Source: Leptodactylus fallax
Taxonomy: Eukaryota; Chordata; Amphibia; Anura; Leptodactylidae
Assembly: GCA_947044405.1 (NCBI GenBank)
Contig: CAMRHE010000323.1
Coordinates: forward strand, 62,001 to 126,000
Reading direction: 5' to 3'
Length of the DNA stretch: 64,000 nucleotides
Shown: positions 1-11,730 of the stretch, one piece after another
How positions within the stretch are numbered: position 1 is the stretch's first letter
Layout: every line of letters begins with the position of its first letter
Position numbers and translations under genes: made by a program
Notes under the pieces: generated by a model
Databases searched by the model: none
What the model saw: only the letters and a program-made list of their open reading frames with translations
What the model was told of the DNA's origin: nothing

Positions 1-245
1 TGGTTCTGGGATTTTTGCTCACCGTTCTTGTGATCATTTTGACCCCACGGGGTGAGATCTTGCGTGGAGCCCCTGATGGAGGGAGATTATCAGTGGTCTT
101 GTATGTCTTCCATTTTCTAATTATTGCTCCTGCAGGTGATTTCTTCACACCAAGCTGCTTGCCTATTGCAGATTCAGTCTTCCCAGCCTGGTGCAGGGCT
201 ACCATTTTGTTTCTGGTCCTTCCACAGCTCTTTGGTCTTCACCAT
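1..245 (-). pseudogene. Tc1 transposase N-terminal fragment
   Basis: On the minus strand the canonical ATG lies at 245-243. The frame encodes the DNA-binding region found at the start of the intact copy ([22 protein letters not shown] helix-turn-helix and the [11 protein letters not shown] hook). As in the other copy, a 2-bp loss after about ten codons shifts the frame from that ATG; an in-frame internal ATG follows at the same place. There is also substitution in the second helix region. No catalytic residue is inside the window, so activity cannot be judged. Confidence 0.85.
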
Positions 246-610
246 AGTGGAGTTTGGAGTGTGACTGTTTGAGGTTGTGGACAGGTGTCTTTTATACTGA
301 TAACAATGTCAAACAGGAGCCATTACTACAGGGAATGAGTGGAGGACAGAGGAGCCTCTTAAAGAAGAAGTTACAGGTCTGTGAGAGCCAGAAATCTTGC
401 TTGTTTGTAGGTGACCAAATACTTATTTTCCACCATAATTTGCAAATAAATTCTTTAAAAATCAGACAATGTGATTTTCTGGATTTGTTTTCTCATTTTG
501 TCTCTCATAGTTGAGGTCTACCTATGATGACAATTACAGGCCGGCCTCATCTTTATAAGTGGGAGAACTTGCACAATTGGTGGCTGACTAAATACTTTTT
601 TTCCCCACTG
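1..610 (-). mobile_element. Tc1-like element, family T1, truncated by the window edge
   Basis: This is the 5' end of a Tc1-like transposon read on the minus strand. The terminal inverted repeat ends at 610 with CCCCACTG, followed by TA (611-612), the expected target dinucleotide. The reverse complement matches the full element at 16,876-18,478 through the terminal repeat, the leader and the first part of the transposase. The rest lies beyond the window start. It shares with the full copy a 2-bp deletion just inside the canonical transposase start, so both belong to one subfamily. Confidence 0.93.
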
Positions 611-959
611 TAAAGGAATTGAGCTGTTTGTGGAAGAAATCAGATATGTTTTGCTGTCTTGAACAACCCCTCTGAAGGTTCTTACTTATGATGTTTTTAC
701 AATGAGCTCAAAATAAGATACTTTATTCAGAAGCCATTTCCACATCCGTGTAATATTCACTGCCATGTACAGTATTTGTTACTTCCCTCTAACAAGGCAG
801 ACGGTCGCACCTTATTTTTAGCTCAATTGTGCAAATGGTTGTCAGGGCAACGGATAAGAAGCTGTTTTTTGTTCACAGATATAGAAAATTTGCATCATGA
901 CCTTAAAGTTTATGTAAACCCTGAGACACCATTTCATTATTTGATTATTCTAATTTCTG
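611..959. other. No gene seen
   Basis: AT-rich sequence with no convincing coding frame, RNA fold or terminal repeat. Confidence 0.5.
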
Positions 960-1215
960 TGCCGATAGATTTCTCAAAATTTTTGAGCTCCAGTTTCTTA
1001 TACAGAGCTCCAAATCCCCTTCATAAGCATAGACTTATAAGATAACATTCTGACTATGTATAGCTGCCACTAGAGGGAGCTACTGCAGACTCTTACTACA
1101 TTAAACTCAATAATAGAAGGGTATGCAATAAGCTCCCCCTGGTGGTGGTTGCAGGTTAATGTTGAAATCTATTACCTTATCTATACAGGGGATTTGGAGT
1201 CTGTATCAGAAAAAA
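960..1215. repeat. Fold-back repeat with CTAGAGGGAGCT core, copy 1
   Basis: Outer inverted pieces (CAGAGCTCCAAATCC at the left, GGATTTGGAGTCTG at the right) enclose inner ones (CCACTAGAGGGAGCT and AGCTCCCCCTGGTGG). A second, diverged copy is at 26,640-26,885, so this is a dispersed MITE-like family. No coding capacity. Confidence 0.7.
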
Positions 1216-1269
1216 CAAAGCTCTGACCACTATAAAAATACATTAACATATAAGGACATGTCAATTTTC

Positions 1270-1700
1270 CATTTTTTGTGTCTCATTTTTTTCCCAAGTC
1301 ATTTTCTATTCACATGAGTTATATGAGGGCTTAATATTTGTGGGACAAAGTATATTTCTTAATGACGCCATCTTATATTCCGTACAATGTACTGGGAAGT
1401 TGAAAAAACGATTAGAATGAAGTGGAATTGGGTAAAGAATGCAATTGTGGCGTTTTCGTACAAACTTTGCTTTAAAGCATTGACTGTGCTGCAACAATGA
1501 CATCACCTATATTCTGAGGGTCGATACAATCACAGCAATACCAAATCTAGATTTTTTTTACATTTTGATACCTTTATAAAAATTAAAATCTTTCAAAAAA
1601 TATAACTTTTTTTTTCCATTGCCCTAGTGTGACACCTGTAACTTTTTATTTTATTTTATTCTATTTTCTAGCGGAAAAAAAACCAGCATCAGGACCGCGG
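1270..1700 (+). repeat. Internal fragment of TTAA-type repeat family P1
   Basis: The stretch with TATGAGGGCTTAATATTTGTGGGAC, the 'tgtactgggaag' segment and the 'gtgacacctgtaac' segment matches, in the same order, the complete copy at 19,820-20,847. It also resembles parts of the inverted-duplication arms (39,000-39,180 and 51,300-51,500). Both ends are missing. Confidence 0.7.
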
Positions 1701-2006
1701 CTGCAATACCAGACACAAATTAGGCGTTCACCATATGGCAGTATTTGGCCACTATATTCTATTATTTTTATTGGCTATTTTTACTTTGGTAATGCAGGTT
1801 AGTAAATACTTGGGCATAATATGAGACTTTTTCTAGGGTAGGGTATTTATTTTGCCTCTGTATGGCACAATATTGAATAGTACGACGCTAATATTGGGCA
1901 CCATGTAGCCCTATTTTTTAGTCTGCACCATTTCAGATTTGTGCAGCTGTATTTTGATGGTATTATACTAGAACATGCTATTATTTCAGCTATGTATGGC
2001 AGCATT
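1701..2006. other. No gene seen
   Basis: AT-rich, no coding frame above 60 codons and no repeat boundary that I can place. Confidence 0.4.
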
Positions 2007-2240
2007 TTTTAGGCTTAGGCTCCCTGTAGCAGGTCACAGCCGAAAAGCACTGCAGGAAAAACCGCGGCGACAACACATTGCGGTTTTTCCTGCAGCACTT
2101 TTCACAGAAAGTCCACAGAGGAAACCATTATACTTTCTGCCTCCATTGTACCTATAGGGAAACCGCTGGCGTTTCCGTAGGTATAACTGACATGCTGCGA
2201 ATTCCAAAACCGCAACTGTTGTTACTTTTTGGACCTATTA
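2007..2240. repeat. Fold-back repeat fragment (family F2)
   Basis: Contains a strong hairpin (GCAGGAAAAACCGC near 2,050 pairing with GCGGTTTTTCCTGC near 2,080), then TTCACAGAAAGTCC and AACCGC blocks. The same blocks occur at 7,360-7,590, 39,250-39,390 and 51,080-51,220, which marks a dispersed MITE-like family. Confidence 0.65.
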
Positions 2241-2735
2241 CTTAGGCACATTATAGCAGAATTCTTTAGTGTTCATAGAATATACAGTATGTGCTAACTA
2301 TGTTCAATGTATTGGAAAAATAGAGATACAGATATGTCTGTAGACTGAAAGCTCTCTGTAGGTTTATACTCCCTGAATATTAAGGTAATTGTATATTACT
2401 TGATATCCTGCAGATTTCCGTTTTATGTGAACAGCTTGCAGGGAGCTGCTCTGCGATAGACTGTGTGAGCCGCACCAGCTGCATTCACAGGTCATTGTGG
2501 AGCCCTGGAGTGATATGTGCACTACATGAGATCTGCTGATATCACAGAGGACGCATTTGTTGTGAGCTAAAGCTTTATGGGAACAGATAATGAACATGAA
2601 ATTATATCAACAAAAGGGAAATGAAACTAAGGACTTTTCCCATGAACATACGTTACATAACCATGTTTGAAATAGTGGACAAATAAAAGTTAAATATTTT
2701 TGCAACTATAAATAATTTAAAATTTTTGCATAGCT
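2241..2735. other. No gene seen
   Basis: Low-complexity AT-rich DNA. The short minus-strand frame around 2,364-2,597 has no recognisable domain. Confidence 0.4.
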
Positions 2736-2961
2736 TTAGGCTGAGGCCTCACGTTGCAGAAACACAGCTTTTTTTGTTGCAGATTTTGCTGCAGTTGTTT
2801 GAATCAAAGCCAAGAATGGCTACAAAAGGAATGGGAAATGTATAGGAAGTTCTTATACTTCTCCCTTCTGCTCAATCCTCTCCTGGCTTTGGTTCAAAAA
2901 ACCGCAGCAAAATCTGCAACAAAAAAACGCTGCATTTACACAACATGGGGCCTCAGCCCTA
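2736..2961. repeat. Fold-back MITE (TTAGGCTGAGGCC termini)
   Basis: The left end TTAGGCTGAGGCC is inverted at the right end (GGCCTCAGCCCTAA). The arms continue inward as near-complementary sequence (TTGTTGCAGATTTTGCTGCAG at left, CTGCGG...AAATCTGCAACAA at right). The whole 226-bp unit can fold on itself and has no gene. Confidence 0.85.
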
Positions 2962-3004
2962 AATTTTTTCTCTAACCATCTTAGTAGTGACATCTTTTGT
3001 CTTG

Positions 3005-3115
3005 ATCCGTTGCCATTGGCAATTTGTGTCTTCCCTCTCACAGCTTTTGGTGCTCTTCTCTGACGTCATGCGCCCAGGGTGCCCATGTTACTGCTGAGGC
3101 CCAATCACTTTCCTA
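3005..3115 (+). repeat. Half copy of fold-back family X
   Basis: Carries the marker string of family X: 'cttctctgacgtcatg', 'gcccatgttac', 'ctgaggcccaatcac'. Only about one arm is present. The complete form is described at 61,998-62,411. Confidence 0.6.
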
Positions 3116-3139
3116 ATAAAAAATTCTATAAAAAATTAG

Positions 3140-3240
3140 CAAATCATCCTACATTCCCCAAAACTATATTAATAAAAACTGCAACTTTGTAATATGAAAA
3201 AAGAGCTCTTACATAGCCCCATACATGAAAGTATAAAACA
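3140..3240. repeat. Short dispersed fragment ('cccataaaaact...gcccttacac' type)
   Basis: Resembles stretches at 8,575-8,770, 34,290-34,420 and 53,395-53,530: AT-rich text with AATAAAAACT and 'gctcttacatagccc'-like blocks. It is probably internal sequence of an old TTAA-type element. Confidence 0.45.
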
Positions 3241-3273
3241 ACATAAATAGACCCCAGGTGAAAATCCCTTAAT

Positions 3274-3605
3274 AGATATAGCCCTGATCTCATCATCATC
3301 CAGTCTGTCTGGGATGACATGAAGAGACAGAAGGATTGGAGCAAGCCTACATCCACAGAAGATCTGTGCTTAGTTCTCCAAGATGGCGGCGGGAACAAGC
3401 TCACTGCCCAGTTCTGCCAAAAACTGTCTGCAAGTACCGAGAAGAAGTGATGGAAGGCAAAGGGCAAAGGTCACACCAAATATTGATGGGATTTACATTT
3501 CTCTTTTCTCCATTCACTTCATTTTGTTCATTGACAAAAATAATCTATTAACCCTTCTATTTCTGAAAGCATTCTTACTTGCCATTATTGTTTCCATGCC
3601 TGCAG
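3274..3605 (+). pseudogene. Tc1-like transposase C-terminal relic, family T4
   Basis: The plus strand reads SPDLIIIQSVWDDMKRQKDWSK, then STEDLCLVLQD and finally GHTKY followed by TGA. This is the end of a Tc1/mariner transposase with its 3' untranslated tail to about 3,605. The third catalytic residue, normally Glu in PDLNxIE, reads Gln in this frame. A 4-nt insertion (ATAT) sits just upstream of SPDL. Both changes, and the same left breakpoint, recur in the copy at 59,985-60,395, so this is a spread deletion derivative. The N-terminal two thirds and the 3' terminal repeat end are missing. Confidence 0.82.
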
Positions 3606-4560
3606 TGCTGCAGCAGTAGAAGTACAGCAGGTCAGTAATGGTTATTATGTAGTTTTATCACATTTGCTGCTGTTAGGCTAGTGTTTTTTTTTTACTCCCT
3701 AAACCCCTTTAAATGATCACTTCAGCTCTGCTACATCTGCAATACATTTTTCTATACACTAGACGCCTATATCCAGTACTAGCCCATCTGACTCATACGT
3801 CTGATATGCGTTTTGCTATAACCTTTCCTTCCTCTTTCGCTTGCAGCTTGTTAGGCAACACATGACACATCACTTTGATTTACTTTATGTTTGGCGCAGG
3901 TTTCCTTTGGCATTAACCATTACTTCCTTAAAACAAAGCCGGGCTGTTCTTCAGACACAGCTCAACATTTCACTAATCCACCAGGGATTTCACTTATCTC
4001 TCAAGGATGGATCACATCAACATATACCATAGTGTTTGTATAGTCAGAGATTCCCGAGAACTTTCAGTGTTGTCTTGGACACTATATTGATCTTCTTGGG
4101 TCATGCAGAGAAATGCTGGGTCCAATATGTAGGCTGTAGCCAAATATTGGTGAATAGAACCGTGAACCTTCCTCACCTCTCACTGTGCTTGGTTAACCCC
4201 TCATTGGCCAGACCTGATAAGACGTTAATGCCCAGACACTTAGTAGCGATTTTGTGCACGTGATCATTTAACATTCGTTACTTTCATCAAAGTCGCCCCC
4301 TCTGGGGCTTGTTGTCTCCACTTCAACCCACTGGAATTTTAAACAATTCAGATCACCTGCATGTAAATCCCAAACGTGATGGCCGCTTGGCGTGTCTGCC
4401 TTATGACAACAGTGATGAGATCTGTCACCCACATGAGACAGTGGGGCTATTATACTGTTATACTCCATCCGTCTGGTGTGCAAGAGGCACGGGTGTATTT
4501 AAATGCATGACTAGGGCTGAGCTTCCGATGCACTAAATGGTCACAAGTGTATTTTTCGAT
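3606..4560. other. No gene seen
   Basis: Mixed-composition DNA with several short open frames but no domain, splice-bounded exon or inverted repeat that I can support. Confidence 0.4.
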
Positions 4561-4563
4561 GCA

Positions 4564-4645
4564 ATTATCGCCTTTAAGATTTGTAGTGTTGTGGTCGTGG
4601 GTTCAAATCCGACCAAGGGCAACATGTGACTCTGACGCTGAATCT
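4564..4645 (+). repeat. tRNA-like SINE fragment (B box)
   Basis: Contains GGGTTCAAATCC, a good RNA polymerase III B box, followed by 'gaccaagggcaacat'. The same order is found in the V-SINE at 43,170-43,412. The 5' head and the 3' tail are absent, so this is a fragment. Confidence 0.6.
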
Positions 4646-6108
4646 TTGTGTCCTGGTTCCCTGACTGTGCTCAAATTATCGTTCCTTGTACCCCGCCCCG
4701 TTGCTATTGTGATTCCTTGTTCTGCTTTTTAACCCCTCGCTTTGTGATTTATCTCACCTGAACAGTCCCCAAACTGCCATGACAAACCATGGGCACCCTG
4801 TGATTGGGTCATGGGCGGATGAAGGGACCCTTTCTCCTTTGTCTAACCCCTGAGGTGCTGCAGTGGCTGTCGACCATGATACCTATATGCCTTTTAGAGC
4901 ATTTGGATGTCATAAATTTGGGATCGCTCAATGAGCTAGAGAGAAAAAGTACTAAAAAACAGCAGCCCTCACTCTTGGTGTATTACATGGTCAGGGATTA
5001 GCTTGTATGGCCAGCATAGAATGGTAAATTCCACCTTTGTTGGAGGTTTTAGAGATTCCCGTAACCATTGCTATGTAGGCTCAGCAGACTAGTGATATAG
5101 AGGAGAATGGACGTGCGCTGGCCCAGGGATAACCGTATATTTATTATTGAAAAAAATCATTTCCCTTATCCTCCAATGTTTGGGGATTATACTCCAGACT
5201 AAAGACTTGTCAGATAAGAACCTAATAGTACAGTCTGAATCTTATAAGTACATTCACCTTCTCAGCATATCTAGATTTCGGAGACTGATAAAGTCTAAGA
5301 TGAATCCATACACACTCCTATCATCCATCTATTACTTCGCTGAGTGATCTGTGATCCCTATTCTCCCAGCTACCTCAGATACCATCTGCATTTCATGTGG
5401 ATAACGTTGTAGGATCAAATCACGGTTCCTAAGTAGAAACAATGGTGGACGGTCCTCTGGTCTCGACTTGACTAAATTGCGTTTCTGGAAGTCAGATTAT
5501 ATACTCTCTATACTTTCTCTATCATCTAGCCACGTATTACTTTAAGGAGGTATTCCTATCCTACAAAGCAATAGCATCTCACTAGGATACCCCGTCTTTT
5601 AGAATCGGTAGGTCCGGCAATGACATGTAGGGAGTTGTATACTGACAGATGGCCAGGACACCCATGTAGAGGATGCAGAGGTGCAGGCCTTTTATTGACA
5701 GGGGTGGTCTCTAAGGTTGGGCTCCTACTGATCATAAGTGGTTGGATATCCTACACACCCTTTAGGTCTCATCTTCATTCGGTCACAGACTGTAATGCAA
5801 GTGTATGGCATGTCTCCAGTGAAGATAGGACAAGTTTGGGGTCAAACAATGGGCTAAGAATTCCCCAAGATGGGCTGTGATCTGTGGGTAATGCAGCTGA
5901 ATCTCCTAATGGACAACCATGGCTTAAGATTAGGTTTAGTCACACAAAAGTGAAACGTTTACTAATCGGTCTTCTCAAGCATCCGCTCTTTTTGATGGGC
6001 CTTTTTACAGGTCCATTAAAAAAACTAACCTTTATCCATTTTGATGGCCACATCAACCCCAATGAAGTCAATAAGTCTTTTTTAAGACTTTGTTCCACAT
6101 GATATTTG
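4646..6108. other. No gene seen
   Basis: About 1.5 kb with only short frames (the longest about 86 codons near 5,620-5,880) and no recognisable product. No clear transposon ends. Confidence 0.4.
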
Positions 6109-6112
6109 TTAA

Positions 6113-6740
6113 CCACTTCAGTACCGGGCCAATTTCTCTGGTTCAGGACCAGACACATTTTTAGGTTTTTTGTATGTGCGGTTTTGGAGGGCTATAACAT
6201 TTTTATCATTTGGGTTATTCAACTAATTTTTGCATCTTTTTTTCAGTGACACAAAGGGCTTTATTTTATTTTTGCATGTTTTTTAAATTTTTTTTTATAT
6301 CTGGGGTAATATAAAAAAAAGTGGAGGGAAAACGGGTCCGTTTTTCACGTTTCACTTTTTTTTTTTAATAGCACAAAGTGCTACTAAAAATTAATTTAAA
6401 AATAGTTCTTCCTCTCCATTACGGTAATTTTTATCGTGTCGTCGGGGGTGGGGCTAGAACCTGTGATATGGGCGTGGTACTAACATATTATTTTTTTTTT
6501 ATTATTTTACTTTAATTTTTATTTTTTACTTTTCTATTTATGTATATATATATATTTTTTTAGTGGGGGAACTGACCCCCTATAACTGGGTCTGATACCT
6601 TAGCCCCAGTTACAGGTGGAATACAGCCTCCTGCCCATGACTGCTGAGCTGATCTGGGTTCTCTAGGACCCAGTAGCTCTAACAGTCTATGATCCCCAGC
6701 AGATCACGTGATCTCCAGCTCAGACAGGAGCCGCATCATG
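6113..6740 (+). mobile_element. TTAA-flanked non-autonomous element, family P2, 3'-truncated
   Basis: TTAA at 6,109-6,112 is followed by CCACTTCA and then the body shared with 14,394-15,279 and 46,458-47,737 ('tttttgtatgtgcggtttt', 'tcatttgggttattcaac', 'ggacccagtagctctaacag', 'agatcacgtga'). The right terminal repeat is lost near 6,740. TTAA target duplication with short inverted ends is typical of piggyBac-type transposition. The element carries no transposase. Confidence 0.75.
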
Positions 6741-7359
6741 GCTGATGGTTCATACGACCGATTGTCCCAAACACATGAACAAGCACAAACCTTCCAACGA
6801 GTGTTCGGATACTTGGAGAATTAACAGGTTAAAGTTGTTTGATGATAGTGAAGTGCTGAAAAAAGGAAATAATGGAGACTTTGTGAGTGTGCTAGAAGTG
6901 CAAACACATCTTCACAATACAAAAATCTGTCAGTCTAGCCCATACCCGACAGATCATGGCAGACAGATGGCAGGAAAAATCCAGTACAACAGATTTTGGT
7001 TCTGGCCAACTTTACATACGCCAACACTGATATCCAATAATAAGCCGTATCCATTGATCACGCAGAGTCCACACATCTCCTGTTCGTGACTACGTCATCA
7101 CGCATGCACTAGAACTACTGCTACTGAATACAGCTACGGCCATCTTTCCGTCTCTTGGTTGGCAAGGTAGCCTCTTTTTAATGGCCGGTATTGCAGTGGC
7201 TCTGTTGTGACGCCACTATGAGCATAGTTGTGTAACCCACCACTGTGGGGTAGTATTTATTTATTCATTCTTGGAGCAATCCACCACTGTAGTAACTTTC
7301 TTCAGATAGTGAGGTCCCCTGATGAATGGCACAGAAGTGCCAGGATAGAGGTTTCCTTC
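6741..7359. other. No gene seen
   Basis: A 114-codon open frame (6,745-7,089) has no recognisable domain and low-complexity use. No other structure found. Confidence 0.4.
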
Positions 7360-7590
7360 TGCTTTACTTATACATATAGGCAAACCGCCGGCGTTTCCGT
7401 ATGGTATAATTGACATGCTACAATTTCCAAAACCGCAACAGTTTTGGAAATCGCAGCACGTCCTCTGCGCGTATTTTTCTGCAATGTGTGGATGGGATCC
7501 ACTTTGCTGTGACTGTAAAACGCTGCCTTTTTTTTCCGCGGTGTTTCCACCGTGGCCAAACCATGTCATTTACGCCACATGGGGCCCCCG
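7360..7590. repeat. Fold-back repeat fragment (family F2)
   Basis: Shares the 'gccggcgtttccgtatggtata' block (also at 2,165-2,190), 'ttccaaaaccgcaac' and 'cgccacatggggcccc' with the copies at 2,007-2,240 and 39,340-39,390. Inverted pieces TTCCAAAACCGC and GTTTTGGAAATCGC lie close together near 7,425-7,455. Confidence 0.6.
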
Positions 7591-9040
7591 GCCTTACTCA
7601 TATATATCCCACAAAGACCATTTTTACAAAATAATAATTGAGGAAACACAAGCCGAAAAAGAGTGTAGCACCAGCGCAGTAAGATAACATCGTATCGCAC
7701 ATCACATACAATATGCCCTGAAGATTTCCTTATTGTACGCCGTCTAATTTAACAATTCGAAGAAGTTTTTCGGAGATTAACCAATTATTATTATTTAAGT
7801 AAACACAAGTGTTCCAGCTGGGGAAACTCTCAGATTCCAAACTAAATATTTCCGATATCGGAAACTGCGGGATCATGTTCACAATGCGTTTCTATTTTGA
7901 TTTCTATTAACTGTGGCAGAGAAAATATAGATTTCCATTGGGTGCCTTCATTAGTTATGGGGGGCAGGGGGGATTTTATATGTAAAGTCAAATGCCAAAA
8001 CAGTAAAATCCGAAGTTTATGCTGCAGGGGGTAGAAACTTTTGGCCTCAATTAGATATTATTACAGTATTCATGATATGGCTTGTAGTCTAAAGAGAGTG
8101 CAAAATGGAAACAGACTTACGACAAGAGATGTAATATCATTTTAAGACATTTTATAATGGGGGGGATTATTTATTTAGTCTTTGATTGTCTGCCATTAAA
8201 CAAGGAGGTCATTGTGCATATTTAAGAACCCCCTCGAAATACCATTTCCTCCTCCACACTAAGAGTTCTATTACCATCTATCGTAGCTATTGACTAGGAG
8301 AACCCTGCAGAAGTCCCTAGTATTAGATCATCGCCAACCAGACTAGTTGATATGAAATCAAAAACATTGCCCCCCTCCGTTGTGTTTTGCCACATAAGAG
8401 GCATCCTCAGGGGTAAATAGGCTGAGTATTGACCCTTTTACACCTGAGTCAATAACTACGATAGACGACCAACTCCTAGTGGTTGATATATTAGGTTTAG
8501 AGAGATCGTGACAGTCCAGACCTTTCGCATTTGGAATAAATATAATTGATGTTTTTTATATACACAGTAGCATTCACATTGAAGATTTAGATGGTAAGAT
8601 TTTTGACATTGCACCCCCAAAAATAATAATTAAAACGAATCAATAAATTTTAGGTTCCTAAAAATGGTTCCATTGAAAAATACATCTGAGCCCATAATAA
8701 AAACTCCTCATGTAGCTACATCGACAAATAAAAGATTTATCGCTCTTGTATTGTCACATTGAAAATACTGAATTAAATTTTTTTAGGCCCCAAAACAACT
8801 CATTCAATATTTTATTAAATTATCAGCCTTATCAGTTGCTAATATAACCCATATCTGTCTAGTTCCCTTGTTACCTTCCTTGGGATAAACCCAATGATAT
8901 AATCTCACTCTCTAAATCCCTCTAATAATAAACACGTCAGATATATAGTCTACTATGCTCACATGTACATTCATTAACGTCATACCAAAGTCACAGACTT
9001 TTTGGGAAGTTTCCACTATCCCAGTTGATAATTGCATCAT
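7591..9040. other. No gene; AT-rich with one repeat fragment
   Basis: No coding frame of note. At 8,575-8,770 there is a fragment of the dispersed repeat with 'aaatggttccattgaaaaat' and 'tcatgtagctaca', a motif set common in amphibian TTAA-type elements. The rest is unassigned. Confidence 0.45.
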
Positions 9041-9044
9041 CTAT

Positions 9045-9335
9045 TATAAGTAGAGATGGGGGAACGTCTCGAGATTTGTTTCACGAATATTCGCAAGGTT
9101 TGTCCACCAGCTTTTGTCAAAGGCTGATGCCCATTTACAGGCTTCAGCAGTTCCCCGGGCCACTAATGTCACCCACAAGGTCGGAAAAGACCATAAGAGG
9201 ACAGAAGATGCCCACAAAGAAGCATGATGGAGCCTAGGAGAGGGTAGGTGAGTATTACTGTTTATTATTTGGGCCTCTGTTTATTATACTTTGAGATCAG
9301 AAGAGACCACTGATTATAATAATGATTTGTGTTTG
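9045..9335. repeat. Fold-back family X, degraded copy
   Basis: Starts with 'tagagatggggg', contains 'aggctgatgcccatttacaggctt' and ends with 'gtgagtattactgtttattatt' and 'ttattatactttgagatcag'. These are the ordered markers of family X. Confidence 0.65.
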
Positions 9336-9649
9336 GCGAACCTCAAAAATATCACCTAATATTTTTGGAAAATTTGTAAGGAACCTGCCCATTCAGATTA
9401 TTAAATACTTTCATTGGGAATCAAACAATAGGGTCAACAGGAAACCCAAGTCATTGATCTCTTCGCAGGATGCTGGCTCACCCCAGTGTGACTTGATCAT
9501 GTTATCGTCTTCTCATTTTGGTTCCTGCGCCAGCTATGTGCGGACGTGACACGTGACCATTACTGCTAATCATTGGCTGTAACTGTGACCTGTCGACACC
9601 ATTGCGGTCACCGCAGTGGCTATTGGCTGGCTGCAGCAGTCAAATTTCA

Positions 9650-10085
9650 ACTAGAGATGAGCGAACTGGTTTGGATCATACGGAATTCAACCCAAATTTT
9701 CAAAAAGTTTCAGGCTTTACCTGAACCTAAAATTTTGGGTTTTGGCACTCATGAATTACTATTGTACATTGGGGTCTTTTCAGACCAAGAATATAATAAA
9801 CAGAGGTTCCTAAACATAATAACACTTATACTCACCTTCCCTCAACTGTCCTAAGTTCCCTTAGGGTCTTCCGACCTCTTCCAGTCACCTGGGTGATGTC
9901 ACAGATCACTTGGGGACTGCTGACAACTGAAATTTAGCATCACATGGGGTTCCATGATGTCCTGATACGCACATGTAAGTGTCAGTGATGGTGAAGTCCA
10001 CGTGACCTCTGAGACCCAATCACAGGCCTCAGTGAATGAACTCACAGGCAGACGGACCCGTGAATATTTGGCGAACTAAATCTCA
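9650..10085. repeat. Fold-back family X, degraded copy
   Basis: Begins 'tagagatgagcgaactgg', then 'ggggtcttttcagaccaagaatataataaacagagg', 'acttatactcaccttccctcaa', 'gggtgatgtcacag' and 'gacccaatcacaggcctc'. The inner arm is present and the right outer arm is lost. Confidence 0.7.
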
Positions 10086-11332
10086 TGAGACTGGCCCATC
10101 TGTAATGGAGCAAGGGGAACAAAGGAACAAACACTGGCTGGGCACAGGGTAAGCAATAGCACTGGTACAGCAGGGAAGGGGTAAAGTGAATATGCATGAG
10201 TGATTTGCATTCTGGGAAGTGTCTTCTCTTTTCCCTACAGTAGGTGTAGATTGGTGACCCACTGATCACAAGAAACAACCCTTGTACCTTTGTGTCCCCC
10301 TTTGTTTAGTAATATGTGGGTTACAATCATTGGAAACCAGCACCCCATGCATTGACGTCTTGGTGAGGCTGTGATAGGCTTGTGTTTACACACAACAGCC
10401 AATCAGAAGGGGTAGGACTTCAGGAGGAGGGAGAGAGCAGCATCCGGAACCAATGATGAGCAGGGGGTGTGTCTCAGACTACCTCCAGCTCCTTGTACAC
10501 ACTGTAGCTAATCTGTCACAGATCACAGATCTCCCTAATGAAGCTTAGCCAAAAAAGCAGCCAAACAGCAAATAGCAAGGACTGTAAAAAGCAGGAAAAC
10601 CTCCCTCATAAGTCCTGACTGACATATCATTTTTGAGTTCACGCCTGGACAGTTGCTTTAACATAAATTGTTTACAAACTTTTTTCTTTGGAGGACCAGA
10701 ATGTCAGGATTCACCTCTGTAGGGAGACAATATTTGTAATGAATAACCGGGGCTATAAACATAAGCTGGACAGGACGATTTATCAGCTTCAGATGGTAAC
10801 CCCGACCCCCTCCCTCTATAGATCTGTCTGGCTAATCGGATTCAGCTGGATCTCGATGTGCAGTAAAAAGTGTCCAAACGTCTCCCGGGCTCATGGATGA
10901 GTTTAGAAATCCAGAACCAGTAGCAAATATTAAAGAGCAAAATAGAGCAAAAAAGGAAATACTACACATCCAAGTCTTCTGCTACATTACAGAAGACCGT
11001 TACCATTACGGAAGGGGGACAATAACTATAGCAGTGGGAAAGTGGTGCAGATGTCACATTTCTCCCGAACCCTATGTCTTTGGGGTGTCAAACATGGTCT
11101 TCTACAACATAGGAAGAATCTGGAAGAATTGCTGGAAAGCAAATCTAAACAAGCACACTATCTAAATAAACAAAGCCTTCACCTTTAAGTGTATATACTG
11201 TAGATACTACAATGAAGTCATTCAAAAATGAAGTCATTGTATACAGCAGAATTTCACCATGTTTGCAATTGCATCGGGGGCTCAGTAACTTCTAGCTATG
11301 TGTATGAGCCATAAGACACCTCTGATACCAGT
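10086..11332. other. No gene seen; small repeat pieces
   Basis: Contains 'acagccaatcagaaggggtagg' and 'aaagcaggaaaacctccctcataagtcctgactgacatatca' (10,390-10,650), which look like dispersed repeat pieces. No domain-bearing frame. The 10,893-11,165 frame is not recognisable. Confidence 0.4.
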
Positions 11333-11730
11333 AAGTGAGTTCACACTTGTGCCGACACTCCATCCACCGTGAATCCGACCTAAATGTCAGAAAACTGTAT
11401 AAGGACTGGCTAGGGAAAGGTTTGCAATGCTTTGCTTAAAAACCCATTCCCTTCTATGGGTTTTTAAAGCAATGTGCCAGTGTGCGCTTACACCCTCTGC
11501 TCCGCCAAACCGTTTTTTTCGTCGGAAATAAAGTCGGAGATGCAGGACTTTGTTTTCGACGAAAAAAACGGCTTTGCGGCGCAGAGGGTGTAAGCGCACA
11601 CTGGCGCATTGCTTTAAAAACCCATAGAAGGGAATGGGTTTTTAAGCAAAGCATCGCAAATCTTTCCCTATCCAGTTTTCCGACATTTAGTTCGGATTCG
11701 CGGCAGACAGAGTGAATTGTGAACCCACCC
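11333..11730. repeat. Long fold-back MITE, near-palindromic
   Basis: Two arms of about 190 bp face each other around 11,535. Matching pairs include 'gggaatgggtttttaagcaaagca' against its reverse complement near 11,420-11,455, and 'cgcttacaccctctgc' (about 11,488) against 'gcagagggtgtaagcg' (about 11,580). Outer ends are GTTCACA-type. The whole unit could form a long hairpin, and transcripts would be double-stranded. Confidence 0.88.

Noticed and set aside
4564..4645. A tRNA gene
   Set aside because: Only a B box and SINE-type downstream text are present; no paired acceptor stem or full cloverleaf.
6745..7089. 114-codon open frame
   Set aside because: No domain, no codon bias I can see and no conserved repeat elsewhere. 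Chance frame.
7360..7590. Host exon shared with 2,007-2,240 and 39,250-39,390
   Set aside because: Shared blocks are inverted and hairpin-forming, and the frames differ between copies: a MITE family.
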